64,000 nt of DNA, from contig NZ_CP042172.1 in the NCBI RefSeq assembly GCF_005937985.2, forward strand, positions 1,860,001 to 1,924,000, written 5' to 3'. Numbering within the stretch: the stretch's first letter is position 1; every line of letters starts with the position of its first letter. The position numbers were made by a program, and so were the translations under genes. The notes below the pieces were generated by a model. It did not search any database, had not been told where the DNA came from, and saw only the letters and a list, made by a program, of their open reading frames with translations. Positions 45,374-54,802 of the stretch are shown in pieces. Source of the stretch: Arthrobacter sp. KBS0702 (GTDB lineage: Bacteria; Actinomycetota; Actinomycetes; Actinomycetales; Micrococcaceae).

Positions 45374-48300
45374 ATGTTCGGCTGGATAACCCGGTTCAGT
45401 ATGCAATTCCGCATCCTGGTTCTGGCGCTCGCGGCCGGACTCGTCACCTTCGGCGTTGTGAACGTGCCGCACATGGCCGTGGACAGCATGCCAGAGTTCG
45501 CCCCCGCGCAGGTCGAGATCCAGACTGAGGCCCTGGGCCTCTCCGCTGTTGAAGTCGAACAGCTCATCACCTCGCCGATGGAAGCCGACCTCCTCAACGG
45601 GGTGGCCTGGCTGGACGAAATCCGCTCGAAATCGGTTCCCGGCCTGTCCTCCATCGAGCTGGTCTTCCAGCCGGGGACGGACCTGCTCCGGGCCCGCCAG
45701 CTGGTGGCGGAACGGATGACCCAGGCACATGCGTTGCCGAACGTGTCCTCGCCGCCCCTGATCATGCAGCCCATGTCATCGACCAGCCGCGTCATGATGG
45801 TCCGGATGAGCTCCAAACAGCTCTCCGGAATCGAAATGTCCGTCCTGGCGAGATGGAAGATCAAGCCGCGTCTGATCGGCATCCCGGGGGTGGCGAACGT
45901 GGCCATCTGGGGCCAGCGCGAACAGCAACTCCAGGTGGAGGTCACCCCCACGCAGCTGCAGGAGAAGGGCATCACCCTGGAGCAGGTGATCAAGTCCACC
46001 GGCAACGCCGTCTGGGTCTCGCCGCTGAGCTTCCTGGAAGCCTCCACCCCGGGAACAGGCGGTTTCGTCGAGTCCCCCAGCCAGCGGCTGGGGATCCAGC
46101 ATGTCCTTCCGATCCGCACCCCGGCTGACCTTTCCAAGGTTGCCGTGGAGGACACCAACCCTCGGTTGCTCCTCGGGGACGTCGCGAAGGTCCGGGAGGA
46201 CCACCAGCCGCTGATCGGCGACGCCGTCGTCGGACAGGATCCGGGCCTGCTGCTGGTCGTCGAGAAGTTCCCCGGAACCAGCACGCTCGAAGTCACCAAA
46301 GACATTGAAGCGGCGCTGAAAGACCTCGAACCCGGCCTCGCCGGAGTCCAGATGGACACCTCGGTGTTCCGGCCGGCCGCAGCACTGCAGGACTCCGTGG
46401 ATGGCCTCGCGCTCGCGCTGCTCTTCAGCCTGCTGATCGCGGTGGCGCTGTTCTGGCTGCTGTTCCGGTCCTGGCGGGTCGCGGTCATCGGTCTGGTCGC
46501 CCTGGCCACTTCGGTGACGACGGCGGCCGTGGTCCTCCAGGTGCAAGGGGCCACCCTCAACGTGGCGGTCCTGGTCGGCATCTTCCTGGCGGTCTCGCTG
46601 ATAGTGGGCGACGTCGTCGAAGATGTGCAGGCCCAACGGCGGCGCCGGGCCGACAACGATGTGTCCGACCCGGCCGCCGACTTCCGGTCCCGGATCGGGC
46701 GCGCCGTCCACAGCGTGCGCACCGCACTGTTCCACGCCTCGCTGATCATGCTGATCCCCCTGGTGCCGTTGCTGTTTGCCTCCGGGATCGGCGGTGCATT
46801 CTTCCGGCCGCTGATCTGGACCGTGCTGCTGGCGCTGCTCGCCTCGCTCATTGTGGGCCTCGCCGTCACGCCGGTGCTGGCGCACATGCTGCTGCCACGC
46901 GACACTTCTTTCCGGCGGCAATCGCCCGGGTTCGACCGGGCCCGGGCGTCCTACCAGCGCACGCTGACAGCAGCCCGCTCCCGTACGGCCCTCGGCCTTG
47001 CAGCCGTCGCCGTCGTCGGCGTGCTGGGCCTGGCAGCCGGATCCCAGTTGATCGGCAACCGGCCCGTGGTTCCGACCCTCCCGGACAGGACCCTGCTGGT
47101 CCAGTGGGACGCCATGGCCGGCACCTCCAACGAGGAGGTCACCCGCATAGCCGCGCGCGCCTCGGACGAACTCCGGACAGTGCCTGGCGTCTCCGGGGTT
47201 GGCGGACACGTCGGCCGCGCGATCGCCGCGGACCAGGTGGTGGGCAACAGTTCCGCGGAACTGTGGGTGTCCATCGCGCCGGACGCGGATTATGCCGCGA
47301 CCGAAAGCGCCGTCCGCGAAGTCGTCAAGGGCTACCCGGGCATCGCCAATAACGTCGTCAACTATTCACAGCAGCAGATCGGTGAACTCCGCACCACGCT
47401 GGACCCGGGCTTCGCGGTCCGCGTCTACGGCACGGACATGACCGTGCTGCAGCAGAAGGCCGAGGAAGTTCGAAAGGCCATCTCCGGCATCAGCGGCGTG
47501 GGTAACCCGAGGATCACTTCGACGCCCAAGACACCCATCGTGGAGGTCGAAGTCAATCTGGAAGCGGCTCAGAAGGTCGGAATCAAACCAGGTGACGCCC
47601 GGCGCGCCGCGGCGGCCCTGATGCAGGGCATCGTCGTTGGCAACCTCTTCGAACAGCAAAAGGTCTTCGAGGTCGTGGTCCGGGGCGCTGTCGACGTCAG
47701 GGACGACCTGACCAGCGTGCGGGAACTGCTGCTGGACACCCCCGACGGCGGCCACGTCAAGCTCGGCGAGATCGCCGCGGTGCGGCTGGTTCCCAACGAG
47801 GTGGTGATCCTGCACGATGACACCTCCCGCCGGATCGACGTCGTCGCGGACGTCAGCGGACGCCCTCTGGCGGACGTCCAGCGGGACATCAACGACGCCG
47901 TCCGGAAGATCGACTTCCCGCTCGAGTATCACGCCGAGATCCCCTCCAAGTACAGCGAGAACCAGGCGGCCGACGCCATGGTGGCGGGACTGGCGATCGC
48001 GGCTTTCCTGGCCGTGCTGATCCTCCTGCAGACGGCCCTGCGGAGCTGGAAGCTCGCGCTCGCGGTCTTCCTGTCCCTGCCGGCGGCACTGGCCGGCGGC
48101 ACCGTGGCGGCGTGGTTGTTCGGAGCGGTGAACTCGCAGATCGTGCTGACAGCCTTCGCGGCGGTCCTGGCCATTACGGCCCGGAACGCGGCACTGCTCT
48201 CGACACGCTGCGACGAACTGTGGCGCGAAGATCCAGCGGCCTCCCGGGCGGCGGTCGTCATGGCGGCTGCACGCGAACGGATCTCGCCGGTCCTGAAGAC

Positions 48301-48541
48301 CGCCTTGATCACCGTGCTCGTGCTGATCCCGCCGGCCGTCTTCGGCGGCGTCATCGGCCAGACCGTGCTTGGCCCGATGCTGCTGATCATCGTCGGCGGC
48401 CTCGTCACTTCGACGCTGTGCTCGCTTTTTGTGTTCCCGCTCCTGATGTTCTGGTTCGGCCCGAAGGAAGGGCCCGAGGAGTGGGAATCCGTCAACGAAT
48501 CCGAAGTTCCGGTATTGCAGGAAAAGGTGGAAGTAAAATGA
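45374..48541 (+). CDS. CusA/CzcA-like RND efflux transporter, first copy (divergent proton-relay motif)
   Basis: 1055-residue RND permease of the heavy-metal-efflux type: N-terminal helix (about residues 12-32), first periplasmic loop (VDSMPEFAPAQVEIQTEALG, LNGVAWLDEIRSKSV, GIPGVANVAIWGQREQQLQV), helices 2-6 (about 340-530), second loop and helices 8-12 (about 865-1035). The helix-4 proton-relay motif reads SLIVGDVVEDVQ (G412-D413), where the second RND of this operon has VVVDDAIIDVEN. The C-terminal repeat motif is also off consensus (AITARNAALLSTRC). It may be a specialised partner rather than an independent pump. ATG has AAGG seven bases upstream; ATGA overlap with the next gene. Confidence 0.9.
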   Translation: MFGWITRFSMQFRILVLALAAGLVTFGVVNVPHMAVDSMPEFAPAQVEIQTEALGLSAVEVEQLITSPMEADLLNGVAWLDEIRSKSVPGLSSIELVFQPGTDLLRARQLVAERMTQAHALPNVSSPPLIMQPMSSTSRVMMVRMSSKQLSGIEMSVLARWKIKPRLIGIPGVANVAIWGQREQQLQVEVTPTQLQEKGITLEQVIKSTGNAVWVSPLSFLEASTPGTGGFVESPSQRLGIQHVLPIRTPADLSKVAVEDTNPRLLLGDVAKVREDHQPLIGDAVVGQDPGLLLVVEKFPGTSTLEVTKDIEAALKDLEPGLAGVQMDTSVFRPAAALQDSVDGLALALLFSLLIAVALFWLLFRSWRVAVIGLVALATSVTTAAVVLQVQGATLNVAVLVGIFLAVSLIVGDVVEDVQAQRRRRADNDVSDPAADFRSRIGRAVHSVRTALFHASLIMLIPLVPLLFASGIGGAFFRPLIWTVLLALLASLIVGLAVTPVLAHMLLPRDTSFRRQSPGFDRARASYQRTLTAARSRTALGLAAVAVVGVLGLAAGSQLIGNRPVVPTLPDRTLLVQWDAMAGTSNEEVTRIAARASDELRTVPGVSGVGGHVGRAIAADQVVGNSSAELWVSIAPDADYAATESAVREVVKGYPGIANNVVNYSQQQIGELRTTLDPGFAVRVYGTDMTVLQQKAEEVRKAISGISGVGNPRITSTPKTPIVEVEVNLEAAQKVGIKPGDARRAAAALMQGIVVGNLFEQQKVFEVVVRGAVDVRDDLTSVRELLLDTPDGGHVKLGEIAAVRLVPNEVVILHDDTSRRIDVVADVSGRPLADVQRDINDAVRKIDFPLEYHAEIPSKYSENQAADAMVAGLAIAAFLAVLILLQTALRSWKLALAVFLSLPAALAGGTVAAWLFGAVNSQIVLTAFAAVLAITARNAALLSTRCDELWREDPAASRAAVVMAAARERISPVLKTALITVLVLIPPAVFGGVIGQTVLGPMLLIIVGGLVTSTLCSLFVFPLLMFWFGPKEGPEEWESVNESEVPVLQEKVEVK

Positions 48542-49002
48542 CCAGCCAAAAGCCCCTCCGGCGCCTGCCCCTGGCGGCCGCTGTCTGTGCAGCACTCCTG
48601 AGTTCCCTGCCCGCCTGCGCGGCGACTCCGGCGTCCAGCAGCTCCTCGGTCCAACTGGCCAATGACCCGGCCAAGGTGGAGAAGAACGCGTCCACCGGCA
48701 TCGCCAAGATCACCCTCAATGCCCGCGCCGTCCAGCGGCTCCAGCTGAAGACGGACACGGTCAAACCGGGTGCCACCGGCACCGAGGTGCTGCTCCCGTA
48801 CGCGTCCCTGCTCTACGACGCGAACGGCAAGACCTGGGTGTACACGAACCCGGAGGAACGCGTCTACCAGCGCCAGGCAGTCACGGTCGCCAAGGTGGAG
48901 GCGGGCGTCGTGACGGCCACTGCGGGCCCTCCGGCCGGCACCGCCATCGTCACCGTCGGCGCGGCGGAACTGTTCGGCGCAGAGTTCGATACGGCGCATT
49001 GA
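48538..49002 (+). CDS. Mini-adaptor lipoprotein (MFP C-terminal-domain-like)
   Basis: 154-residue exported lipoprotein: basic start MTSQKPLRRLP, hydrophobic core, lipobox-like SLPAC (C27). The mature part ITLNARAVQRLQLKTDTV ... VLLPYASLLYDANGKTWVYT then RQAVTVAKVEAGVVTATAGP and GTAIVTVGAAELFGAEF resembles only the last (membrane-proximal) domain of CusB/HlyD adaptors. The hairpin, lipoyl and most barrel regions are missing. Start ATG overlaps the upstream RND stop; the next RND starts one base after its stop. It probably sits on the outer membrane face and contacts the RND trimer. Strictly inference from fold similarity. Confidence 0.83.
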   Translation: MTSQKPLRRLPLAAAVCAALLSSLPACAATPASSSSSVQLANDPAKVEKNASTGIAKITLNARAVQRLQLKTDTVKPGATGTEVLLPYASLLYDANGKTWVYTNPEERVYQRQAVTVAKVEAGVVTATAGPPAGTAIVTVGAAELFGAEFDTAH

Positions 49003-49003
49003 C

Positions 49004-52000
49004 ATGCGCCGGATCATTGCGACGAGCCTAAGGTTCCGGTCCATCATCGTTGCGATGGCCGCTGCCTTGATGATCGTAGGCAGTGCCCAGCTCAGCACAG
49101 CCTCGGTGGATGTGTTCCCCGAATTCGCGCCGCCCAAGGTCGAGGTGCAGACCGCCTGCCTGGGCCTGACGGCGTCCGAGGTCGAGGAACTCGTCTCTGT
49201 CCCGATGGAGGAGGCGTTCAACGGCATCGACGGCCTCGACCACATGCGGTCCAAGTCGGTGTCCCAGCTCTCCTCCATCGTTCTTGAGTTCAAGCCCGGG
49301 ACCGACGTCCTGAACGCCCGGCAGATGGTTTCCGAGCGGATGGCGACCGTCATCCCGACGCTGCCCACCTGGGCCGCACCACCGGTGATGCTCCAGCCGC
49401 TGTCCTCGACCAGCCGGGTCATGAAGATCGGGTTGTCCTCGGAGACCCGTTCCCTGATCGAAATGTCGATGATCTCCTACTGGAACATCCGGGCGCACCT
49501 GCTGCGGGTGCCGGGCGTGGCCAACGTGGCAATCTGGGGCGAACGCCTCCAGATGCTGCAGGTCCAGGTGGATCCGGCGAAGCTCGCTGCCAACAACGTC
49601 ACGCTGGAAAACGTGATGAACTCCACCTCGGACGCCTTGGACGCCGGATTGCTCAAGTACTCCCCCGGCGCCCTGATCGGCACCGGGGGCGCCCTCGAGA
49701 CGCCGAGCCAGACCATGAGCATCCGCCACGTCCAGCCGATCACTGGTCCGCAGCAGCTGGCCCAGGTCGCGCTGGAGCAGCGTGAGGGCCAGCAGCCGTT
49801 GCGGCTCGCCGACGTCGCCACCGTCGTCGAGGACCACCAGCAGCTGATCGGGGACGCCGTCATCAACGGAGGCCCCGGCCTGATGCTGATCGTGGAGAAG
49901 CTGCCGTGGGGCAACACCCTGGAGGTCACGCGCGGCGTCGAAGAGGCCCTGAAGGAGCTGCAGCCGGGCCTCACCGGCATTGCGGTGGACACGACGTTGT
50001 TCCGGCCGGCGACTTTCATTGAGGAGTCGCTGGGCAATCTCAGCGTGGCACTGCTCCTGGGCTGCCTGCTCGTGATTTTGGTGCTCAGCGTGTTCCTGTT
50101 CCAGTGGCGTACCGCCCTGGTCAGCGTGGCGGCGATCCCGCTCTCGCTGCTGACGGCGGCCCTCGTCCTCTACTGGACGGGAGGAACAGTCAACACGATG
50201 GTGCTTGCGGGATTGGTGATCGCCGTCGGGGTGGTGGTGGACGATGCCATTATCGACGTCGAAAACATCGTCCGCCGGCTCCGCCAGCACCGGGCGGCCG
50301 GCGGCACCGACAGCGTGGCGCGGGTGGTGGTCAACGCCTCCCTGGAGGTCCGCGGCCCGATCGTCTACGCGACCCTGATCATCGTGGCCGCCACCGTGCC
50401 GATCTTCTTCCTGGACGGCCTGACCGGATCCTTCTTCCGGCCGCTGGCCATCTCCTACACCCTGGCAGTGTTTGCCTCCATGCTGGTGGCCCTGACCGTT
50501 ACCCCGGCCATGGCCTACATCTTCCTGCGCAACGCGAAGCTCGAGGACCGCGACCCGCCCCTGGTCCGGGTCCTCAAGCGCTGGTACGGCGCCGGGCTGC
50601 GGCCGATAGTCCGCCGCCCGCTCCCGGGCTACCTGTCGCTGGCTGCGCTGGGTGTGGTGGGCATTGTGGCCGCACCCCTCCTGGGCCAGTCGTTGCTGCC
50701 GTCCTTCAAGGAACGCGACTTCCTGATGCACTGGGTCACCCAGCCGGGCACATCCAATGCCGAGGAGGTCCGGGTCAGCCAGCTGGCCTGCAAGGAGCTG
50801 ATGACGGTGCCCGGGGTGCGCAACTGCGGATCCCACATCGGGCAGGCGTTTGCGGCGGACGAGGTGGTCGGCGTCAACTTCGGCGAAAACTGGATCAGCA
50901 TCGATCCCGCGGCGAACCATGACAAGACCCTGGCCTCGGTCCAGGAACTGGTCGACGGCTACCCGGGCATCCACCGGGACGTCCAGACCTACCTCAAGGA
51001 ACGCGTCCGGGAGGTGCTCACGGGCACCGGCTACGCCGTCGTTGTCCGCGTGTACGGCGACGACCTCGCGGTCCTCCGGAAGGAGGCGGACAAGGTCAAG
51101 AAGATTCTCGGCGGCATCGAAGGCGCCGTCGGCGCGAAGATTGCCCTGCAGGTGGACGTGCCGCAGATCGACGTCGAAGTGGACCTGGCCGCGGCCAGCC
51201 AGTACGGCCTCAAGCCCGGCGACGTCCGGCGGGCCGCGGCCACGCTGGTTGCCGGCGAGGAGGTCGGCGACGTGTACCGCGACGGGAAGGCCTACGACGT
51301 GCAGGTCTGGAGCCCGCCGGAGACGCGCACCAGCGTCACCAGCATCCAAAACCTGCAGATGGACACGCCGAGCGGGCAACGCATCAAGCTGGCCGACGTG
51401 GCCAAGATCTCGGTCAAGCCGACCCCGAACGTGATTGAGCGCTCGGAAGGCTCCCGCCGGCTCGACGTGAGCGCCAATGTCAAGGAAGGCGACCTGGTGA
51501 AGGTCGTGGAGGAACTCAAGGGCAACCTGGAGACGCTGGAGTTCCCCACCGGTTACCATGCCGACGTCCTGGGCGAGTACGCGGAACGGCAGGCTGCCTC
51601 ACAGCGCCTGCTGGTCTTCTCGGTAGGCGCCATCGCGGTGATCTTCCTGCTGCTGCAGGCGGCTTTCCGCAGTTGGCGGCTGGCGACGCTCGTAATCCTG
51701 ACCCTGCCGGCGGCGCTCGTGGGCGGTGTCCTGGCCGCGCACCTCAGCGGCGGGATCCTGTCCCTGGGCTCGCTGGTCGGTTTCCTCACGGTGATGGGCA
51801 TTGCCGCCCGTAACGGCATCCTGCTGATCAACCACTGCCAGCACCTCGAACAGTTCGAAGGCGTGCGGTTCGGCCCCGGACTGGTCCTGCGCGGGGCGGC
51901 CGAGCGGTTGTCCCCGATCCTGATGACCACCCTGGCCACCGCCCTGGCACTCGTGCCGCTGGTGGTCATGGGCAACATCCCGGGGCATGAGATCGAGCAC

Positions 52001-52147
52001 CCCATGGCCGTCGTCATCCTCGGCGGCCTGGTCACCTCGACGCTGGTGAACCTGTTCATCGTCCCCTCGCTCTACCTCCGGTTCGCAAAGGGCCGCGCGG
52101 AGCGCGAGCACGGGCACCATGCGGCCCAGCCGGCTACCGCCGGCTAG
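49004..52147 (+). CDS. CusA/CzcA-like RND efflux transporter, second copy
   Basis: 1047-residue RND permease. Conserved features: SVDVFPEFAPPKVEVQT, VPGVANVAIWGERLQMLQV, the helix-4 relay VVVDDAIIDVEN (D413-D414), the mid-protein FFRPLAISYTLAVFASMLVA, and MGIAARNGILLINH in the C-terminal half. All are close to consensus, so this copy should be an active proton-driven pump. It starts one base after the mini-adaptor stop. The substrate is unclear: the sequence groups with metal-type RND, but no metal-binding Met/His cluster stands out. Ends with a His-rich tail (EREHGHHAAQ). Confidence 0.92.
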   Translation: MRRIIATSLRFRSIIVAMAAALMIVGSAQLSTASVDVFPEFAPPKVEVQTACLGLTASEVEELVSVPMEEAFNGIDGLDHMRSKSVSQLSSIVLEFKPGTDVLNARQMVSERMATVIPTLPTWAAPPVMLQPLSSTSRVMKIGLSSETRSLIEMSMISYWNIRAHLLRVPGVANVAIWGERLQMLQVQVDPAKLAANNVTLENVMNSTSDALDAGLLKYSPGALIGTGGALETPSQTMSIRHVQPITGPQQLAQVALEQREGQQPLRLADVATVVEDHQQLIGDAVINGGPGLMLIVEKLPWGNTLEVTRGVEEALKELQPGLTGIAVDTTLFRPATFIEESLGNLSVALLLGCLLVILVLSVFLFQWRTALVSVAAIPLSLLTAALVLYWTGGTVNTMVLAGLVIAVGVVVDDAIIDVENIVRRLRQHRAAGGTDSVARVVVNASLEVRGPIVYATLIIVAATVPIFFLDGLTGSFFRPLAISYTLAVFASMLVALTVTPAMAYIFLRNAKLEDRDPPLVRVLKRWYGAGLRPIVRRPLPGYLSLAALGVVGIVAAPLLGQSLLPSFKERDFLMHWVTQPGTSNAEEVRVSQLACKELMTVPGVRNCGSHIGQAFAADEVVGVNFGENWISIDPAANHDKTLASVQELVDGYPGIHRDVQTYLKERVREVLTGTGYAVVVRVYGDDLAVLRKEADKVKKILGGIEGAVGAKIALQVDVPQIDVEVDLAAASQYGLKPGDVRRAAATLVAGEEVGDVYRDGKAYDVQVWSPPETRTSVTSIQNLQMDTPSGQRIKLADVAKISVKPTPNVIERSEGSRRLDVSANVKEGDLVKVVEELKGNLETLEFPTGYHADVLGEYAERQAASQRLLVFSVGAIAVIFLLLQAAFRSWRLATLVILTLPAALVGGVLAAHLSGGILSLGSLVGFLTVMGIAARNGILLINHCQHLEQFEGVRFGPGLVLRGAAERLSPILMTTLATALALVPLVVMGNIPGHEIEHPMAVVILGGLVTSTLVNLFIVPSLYLRFAKGRAEREHGHHAAQPATAG

Positions 52148-52181
52148 CCGCGGCAAACAACCCCAGAGAGAGGCGTGTTTC

Positions 52182-53096
52182 ATGTTTCAGCGACGAAGGC
52201 GGTTCACCGCCTACGGCTCGGCGGCCCTGCTGGTGCTGGCGACGTTCACCGCGACGTCGGCACCGGCGGCGGGCGCCGCGCCGTCGAGCCAGGAGCTCTG
52301 CGGGCCAGGGTCGGCGATCCGGTTCGACCGGGATGACTACCCGTCGTCACCGCGGATCGACAACAAGTGGTTCCCGTTGATGCCCGGCATGCAGTTCACA
52401 ACGACCGGAAGGGTCACGGACGCCGACGGCACGCACGCCCACTCGGTGGTCCACACCGTCACCGGCCTGACCAAGGTGATCGACGGCGTCAAAACCCTCG
52501 TGATGTGGGACCGGGACTACTCCGACGGGGTGCTCACCGAGTCCGAACTCGCCTTCTTTGCCCAGTCGGACAAGGGTGATGTCTGGCTGTTCGGCGAGTA
52601 CCCGGAGGAATACGAGAACGGGAAGCTCATCGGTGCGCCGAGCACCTTCATCAGCGGCATCGACAGGGCACGGGCGGGAATTGCCATGCAGGGCGAACCG
52701 CACCGGAACACCCCCGCCTACGTGCAGGCCTACGCACCCAAGGTGGACTTCCTGGACTGCGGTGACGTGCTGTACAAGAACCTGCGGGTCTGCGTTCCGA
52801 CGGGCTGCTACAACGATGTGATGGTGATCGACGAGTTCAACCCGCTGGATCCGCCCAGCGCGGGCCACCAGCGGAAGTACTACTCGCCGGGCACCGGTCT
52901 GGTGAAGGTCACAGCCTCCGGCGGCGACAGCCAGGAGTTCATGGACCTCGCCAAGATCAAGAAGCTGAACCGTTCCGAATTGGAGCATGTGAACGCCGAG
53001 GCGCTCAAACTGGACCGGCGCGGCTACACCGTCAGCAAGGACGTCTACGCAAAGACCCCGTGCGCCGTGGTGGCGTATCCGCGTACCGGCTCCTGA
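52182..53096 (+). CDS. Secreted protein of unknown family
   Basis: 304 residues with a clear Sec signal peptide (RRRRFTAYGSAALLVLATFT, then AxA sites near residues 27-33). The mature domain has several cysteines (ELCGPG, DCGDVL, VCVPTGCYNDV, TPCAVV), many aromatic and acidic residues, and motifs such as DNKWFPLMPGMQF and GDVWLFGEYPEEYENG. I do not recognise the family. It follows the second RND after 34 bases with AGAGAGG upstream of its ATG, so it is likely in the same operon and may act outside the cell with the pump. A strong terminator follows. Confidence 0.85.
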   Translation: MFQRRRRFTAYGSAALLVLATFTATSAPAAGAAPSSQELCGPGSAIRFDRDDYPSSPRIDNKWFPLMPGMQFTTTGRVTDADGTHAHSVVHTVTGLTKVIDGVKTLVMWDRDYSDGVLTESELAFFAQSDKGDVWLFGEYPEEYENGKLIGAPSTFISGIDRARAGIAMQGEPHRNTPAYVQAYAPKVDFLDCGDVLYKNLRVCVPTGCYNDVMVIDEFNPLDPPSAGHQRKYYSPGTGLVKVTASGGDSQEFMDLAKIKKLNRSELEHVNAEALKLDRRGYTVSKDVYAKTPCAVVAYPRTGS

Positions 53097-53159
53097 CGGG
53101 CGCGGGACCGCCGCCGACGCCGGACGGCGGCCCCGCCCCTGCACAGAAGAGCTCCGGTA

Positions 53160-53204
53160 CACGGAAGAGCTCCGGTCAGCCTGGCTGACCGGAGCTCTTC
53201 CGTG
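53160..53204. terminator. Terminator at the end of the RND operon / glpK
   Basis: A perfect 21-bp inverted repeat (53160-53180 and 53184-53204) with a CTG loop, between the convergent secreted-protein gene and glpK. The left arm is preceded by a partial direct copy of GAAGAGCTCCGGT at 53147-53159. Confidence 0.88.
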
Positions 53205-53230
53205 GTGCGGCTGACCGCCCGGGGTGAAGG

Positions 53231-54745
53231 CTACTTCACGTCCTCGTCGACCCAGTCCATGGACTTGGTGACAGCCTTCTTCCAGAGACGCATCTGGCGC
53301 TCGCGTTCGGACTGGTCCATCTTCGGCTCCCAGCGCTTGTCCTCGGACCAGTTGGCGGAGCATTCGCCCAGGTCCTTCCAGAAGCCGACGGCGAGTCCGG
53401 CTGCGTAGGCGGCGCCGAGCGAGGTCGTCTCCACCACCTTCGGCCGGATCACCGGGACACCCAGGATGTCGGCCTGGAACTGCATCAGCGCATCGTTGGC
53501 GACCATGCCGCCGTCGACCTTGAGCTCCGTCAGGGGCACCCCGGAGTCGGCGTTGACCGCGTCGAGCACCTCGCGGGTCTGGAAGGCGGTGGCCTCCAGC
53601 GCCGCGCGGGCAATGTGGTTCTTGTTCACGAACCGGGTCAGGCCGACAATCGCGCCGCGGGCGTCGGAACGCCAGTACGGAGCGAAGAGGCCGGAGAACG
53701 CCGGCACGATGTAGACGCCGCCGTTGTCCTCGACCGCAGCCGCCAGGGTCTCCACTTCCGGGGCGCTGCCGATCATGCCGAGGTTGTCGCGCAGCCACTG
53801 CACCAGCGAACCGGTGACGGCGATGGAGCCTTCCAGGGCGTAGTGCGGCTTGGCGTCGCCCAGCTTGTAGCCGACCGTGGTCAGCAGACCGTTCTTGGAG
53901 TGGACGATCTCCTCACCGGTGTTGAAGATGAGGAAGCAGCCGGTGCCGTAGGTGTTCTTGGCCTCGCCGGCGTCGAAGGCGGCCTGGCCGAACGTCGCCG
54001 CCTGCTGGTCACCAAGGATGCCGGCAACCGGCACCTCGCGCAGCAGCTGGGACGTGTGGACCGTGCCGTAGACCTCGGAGGAGGACTTGATGGCCGGCAT
54101 CATGGAGGCCGGGACACCGAAGGCGTCCAGGATTTCCTGGTCCCAGGACAGCGTCTCGAGGTCCATGAACATGGTCCTTGAGGCGTTGGTGACGTCCGTG
54201 ACGTGGACGCCGCCGTCGGTCCCGCCGGTGAGGTTCCAAAGCACCCAGCAGTCGGTGTTGCCGAAGACCAGGTCCCCGGCTTCCGCCTTGGCGCGGGCGC
54301 CCTCGACGTTGTCCAGGATCCACTTGATCTTGGTGCCGGAGAAATAGGTCGCCAGCGGCAGGCCCACCTTCTGCTTGAAGCGTTCCGGGCCGCCATCCTT
54401 GGCGAGCTCGTCGACGATCGGCTGCGTCCGGGTGTCCTGCCAGACGATCGCGTTGTAGACCGCCTTGCCGGTGGTCTTGTCCCAGACCACCGCGGTTTCA
54501 CGCTGGTTGGTGATGCCGACGGCGGCAATGTCGTGGCGGGTCAGGTTGGCCTTGGACAGTGCGGAGGCGATGACCTCGCGGGTGTTGTTCCAGATCTCGG
54601 CGGGGTCGTGCTCCACCCACCCGGCCTGCGGGAAGATCTGCTCGTGTTCCATCTGGCCGGAGGAAACGATGTTGCCGCTGTGGTCGAACACGATGGCGCG
54701 GGTGCTCGTGGTTCCCTGGTCAATGGCGATTACATACTGGTTCAT
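53231..54745 (-). CDS. glpK: Glycerol kinase
   Basis: Phosphorylates glycerol to sn-glycerol 3-phosphate. FGGY kinase motifs: [15 protein letters not shown] at the N-terminus, [28 protein letters not shown] and the C-terminal [20 protein letters not shown]. 504 residues, typical. ATG has AAGGA seven bases upstream. It lies downstream of glpF; the order on the minus strand is glpD-glpF-glpK. Confidence 0.97.
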   Translation of the reverse strand: MNQYVIAIDQGTTSTRAIVFDHSGNIVSSGQMEHEQIFPQAGWVEHDPAEIWNNTREVIASALSKANLTRHDIAAVGITNQRETAVVWDKTTGKAVYNAIVWQDTRTQPIVDELAKDGGPERFKQKVGLPLATYFSGTKIKWILDNVEGARAKAEAGDLVFGNTDCWVLWNLTGGTDGGVHVTDVTNASRTMFMDLETLSWDQEILDAFGVPASMMPAIKSSSEVYGTVHTSQLLREVPVAGILGDQQAATFGQAAFDAGEAKNTYGTGCFLIFNTGEEIVHSKNGLLTTVGYKLGDAKPHYALEGSIAVTGSLVQWLRDNLGMIGSAPEVETLAAAVEDNGGVYIVPAFSGLFAPYWRSDARGAIVGLTRFVNKNHIARAALEATAFQTREVLDAVNADSGVPLTELKVDGGMVANDALMQFQADILGVPVIRPKVVETTSLGAAYAAGLAVGFWKDLGECSANWSEDKRWEPKMDQSERERQMRLWKKAVTKSMDWVDEDVK

Positions 54746-54802
54746 GCTGACGTCCTTGTCGGTTGGGCCTGCGGTTGATTTTGATGCGTACGGCTGGGAT
54801 TT

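Noticed and set aside
45268..45528. Small ORF upstream of and overlapping the first RND gene
   Set aside because: No ribosome site, no conserved features, and it runs out of frame into the RND gene.
49028..51559. 843-codon minus-strand ORF opposite the second RND gene
   Set aside because: Shadow frame rich in Asp/His/Gln/Arg, with no signal or motif.
44882..53230. RND region as an integrative mobile element
   Set aside because: No integrase, transposase, tRNA target or flanking direct repeats were seen; only base composition hints at transfer.
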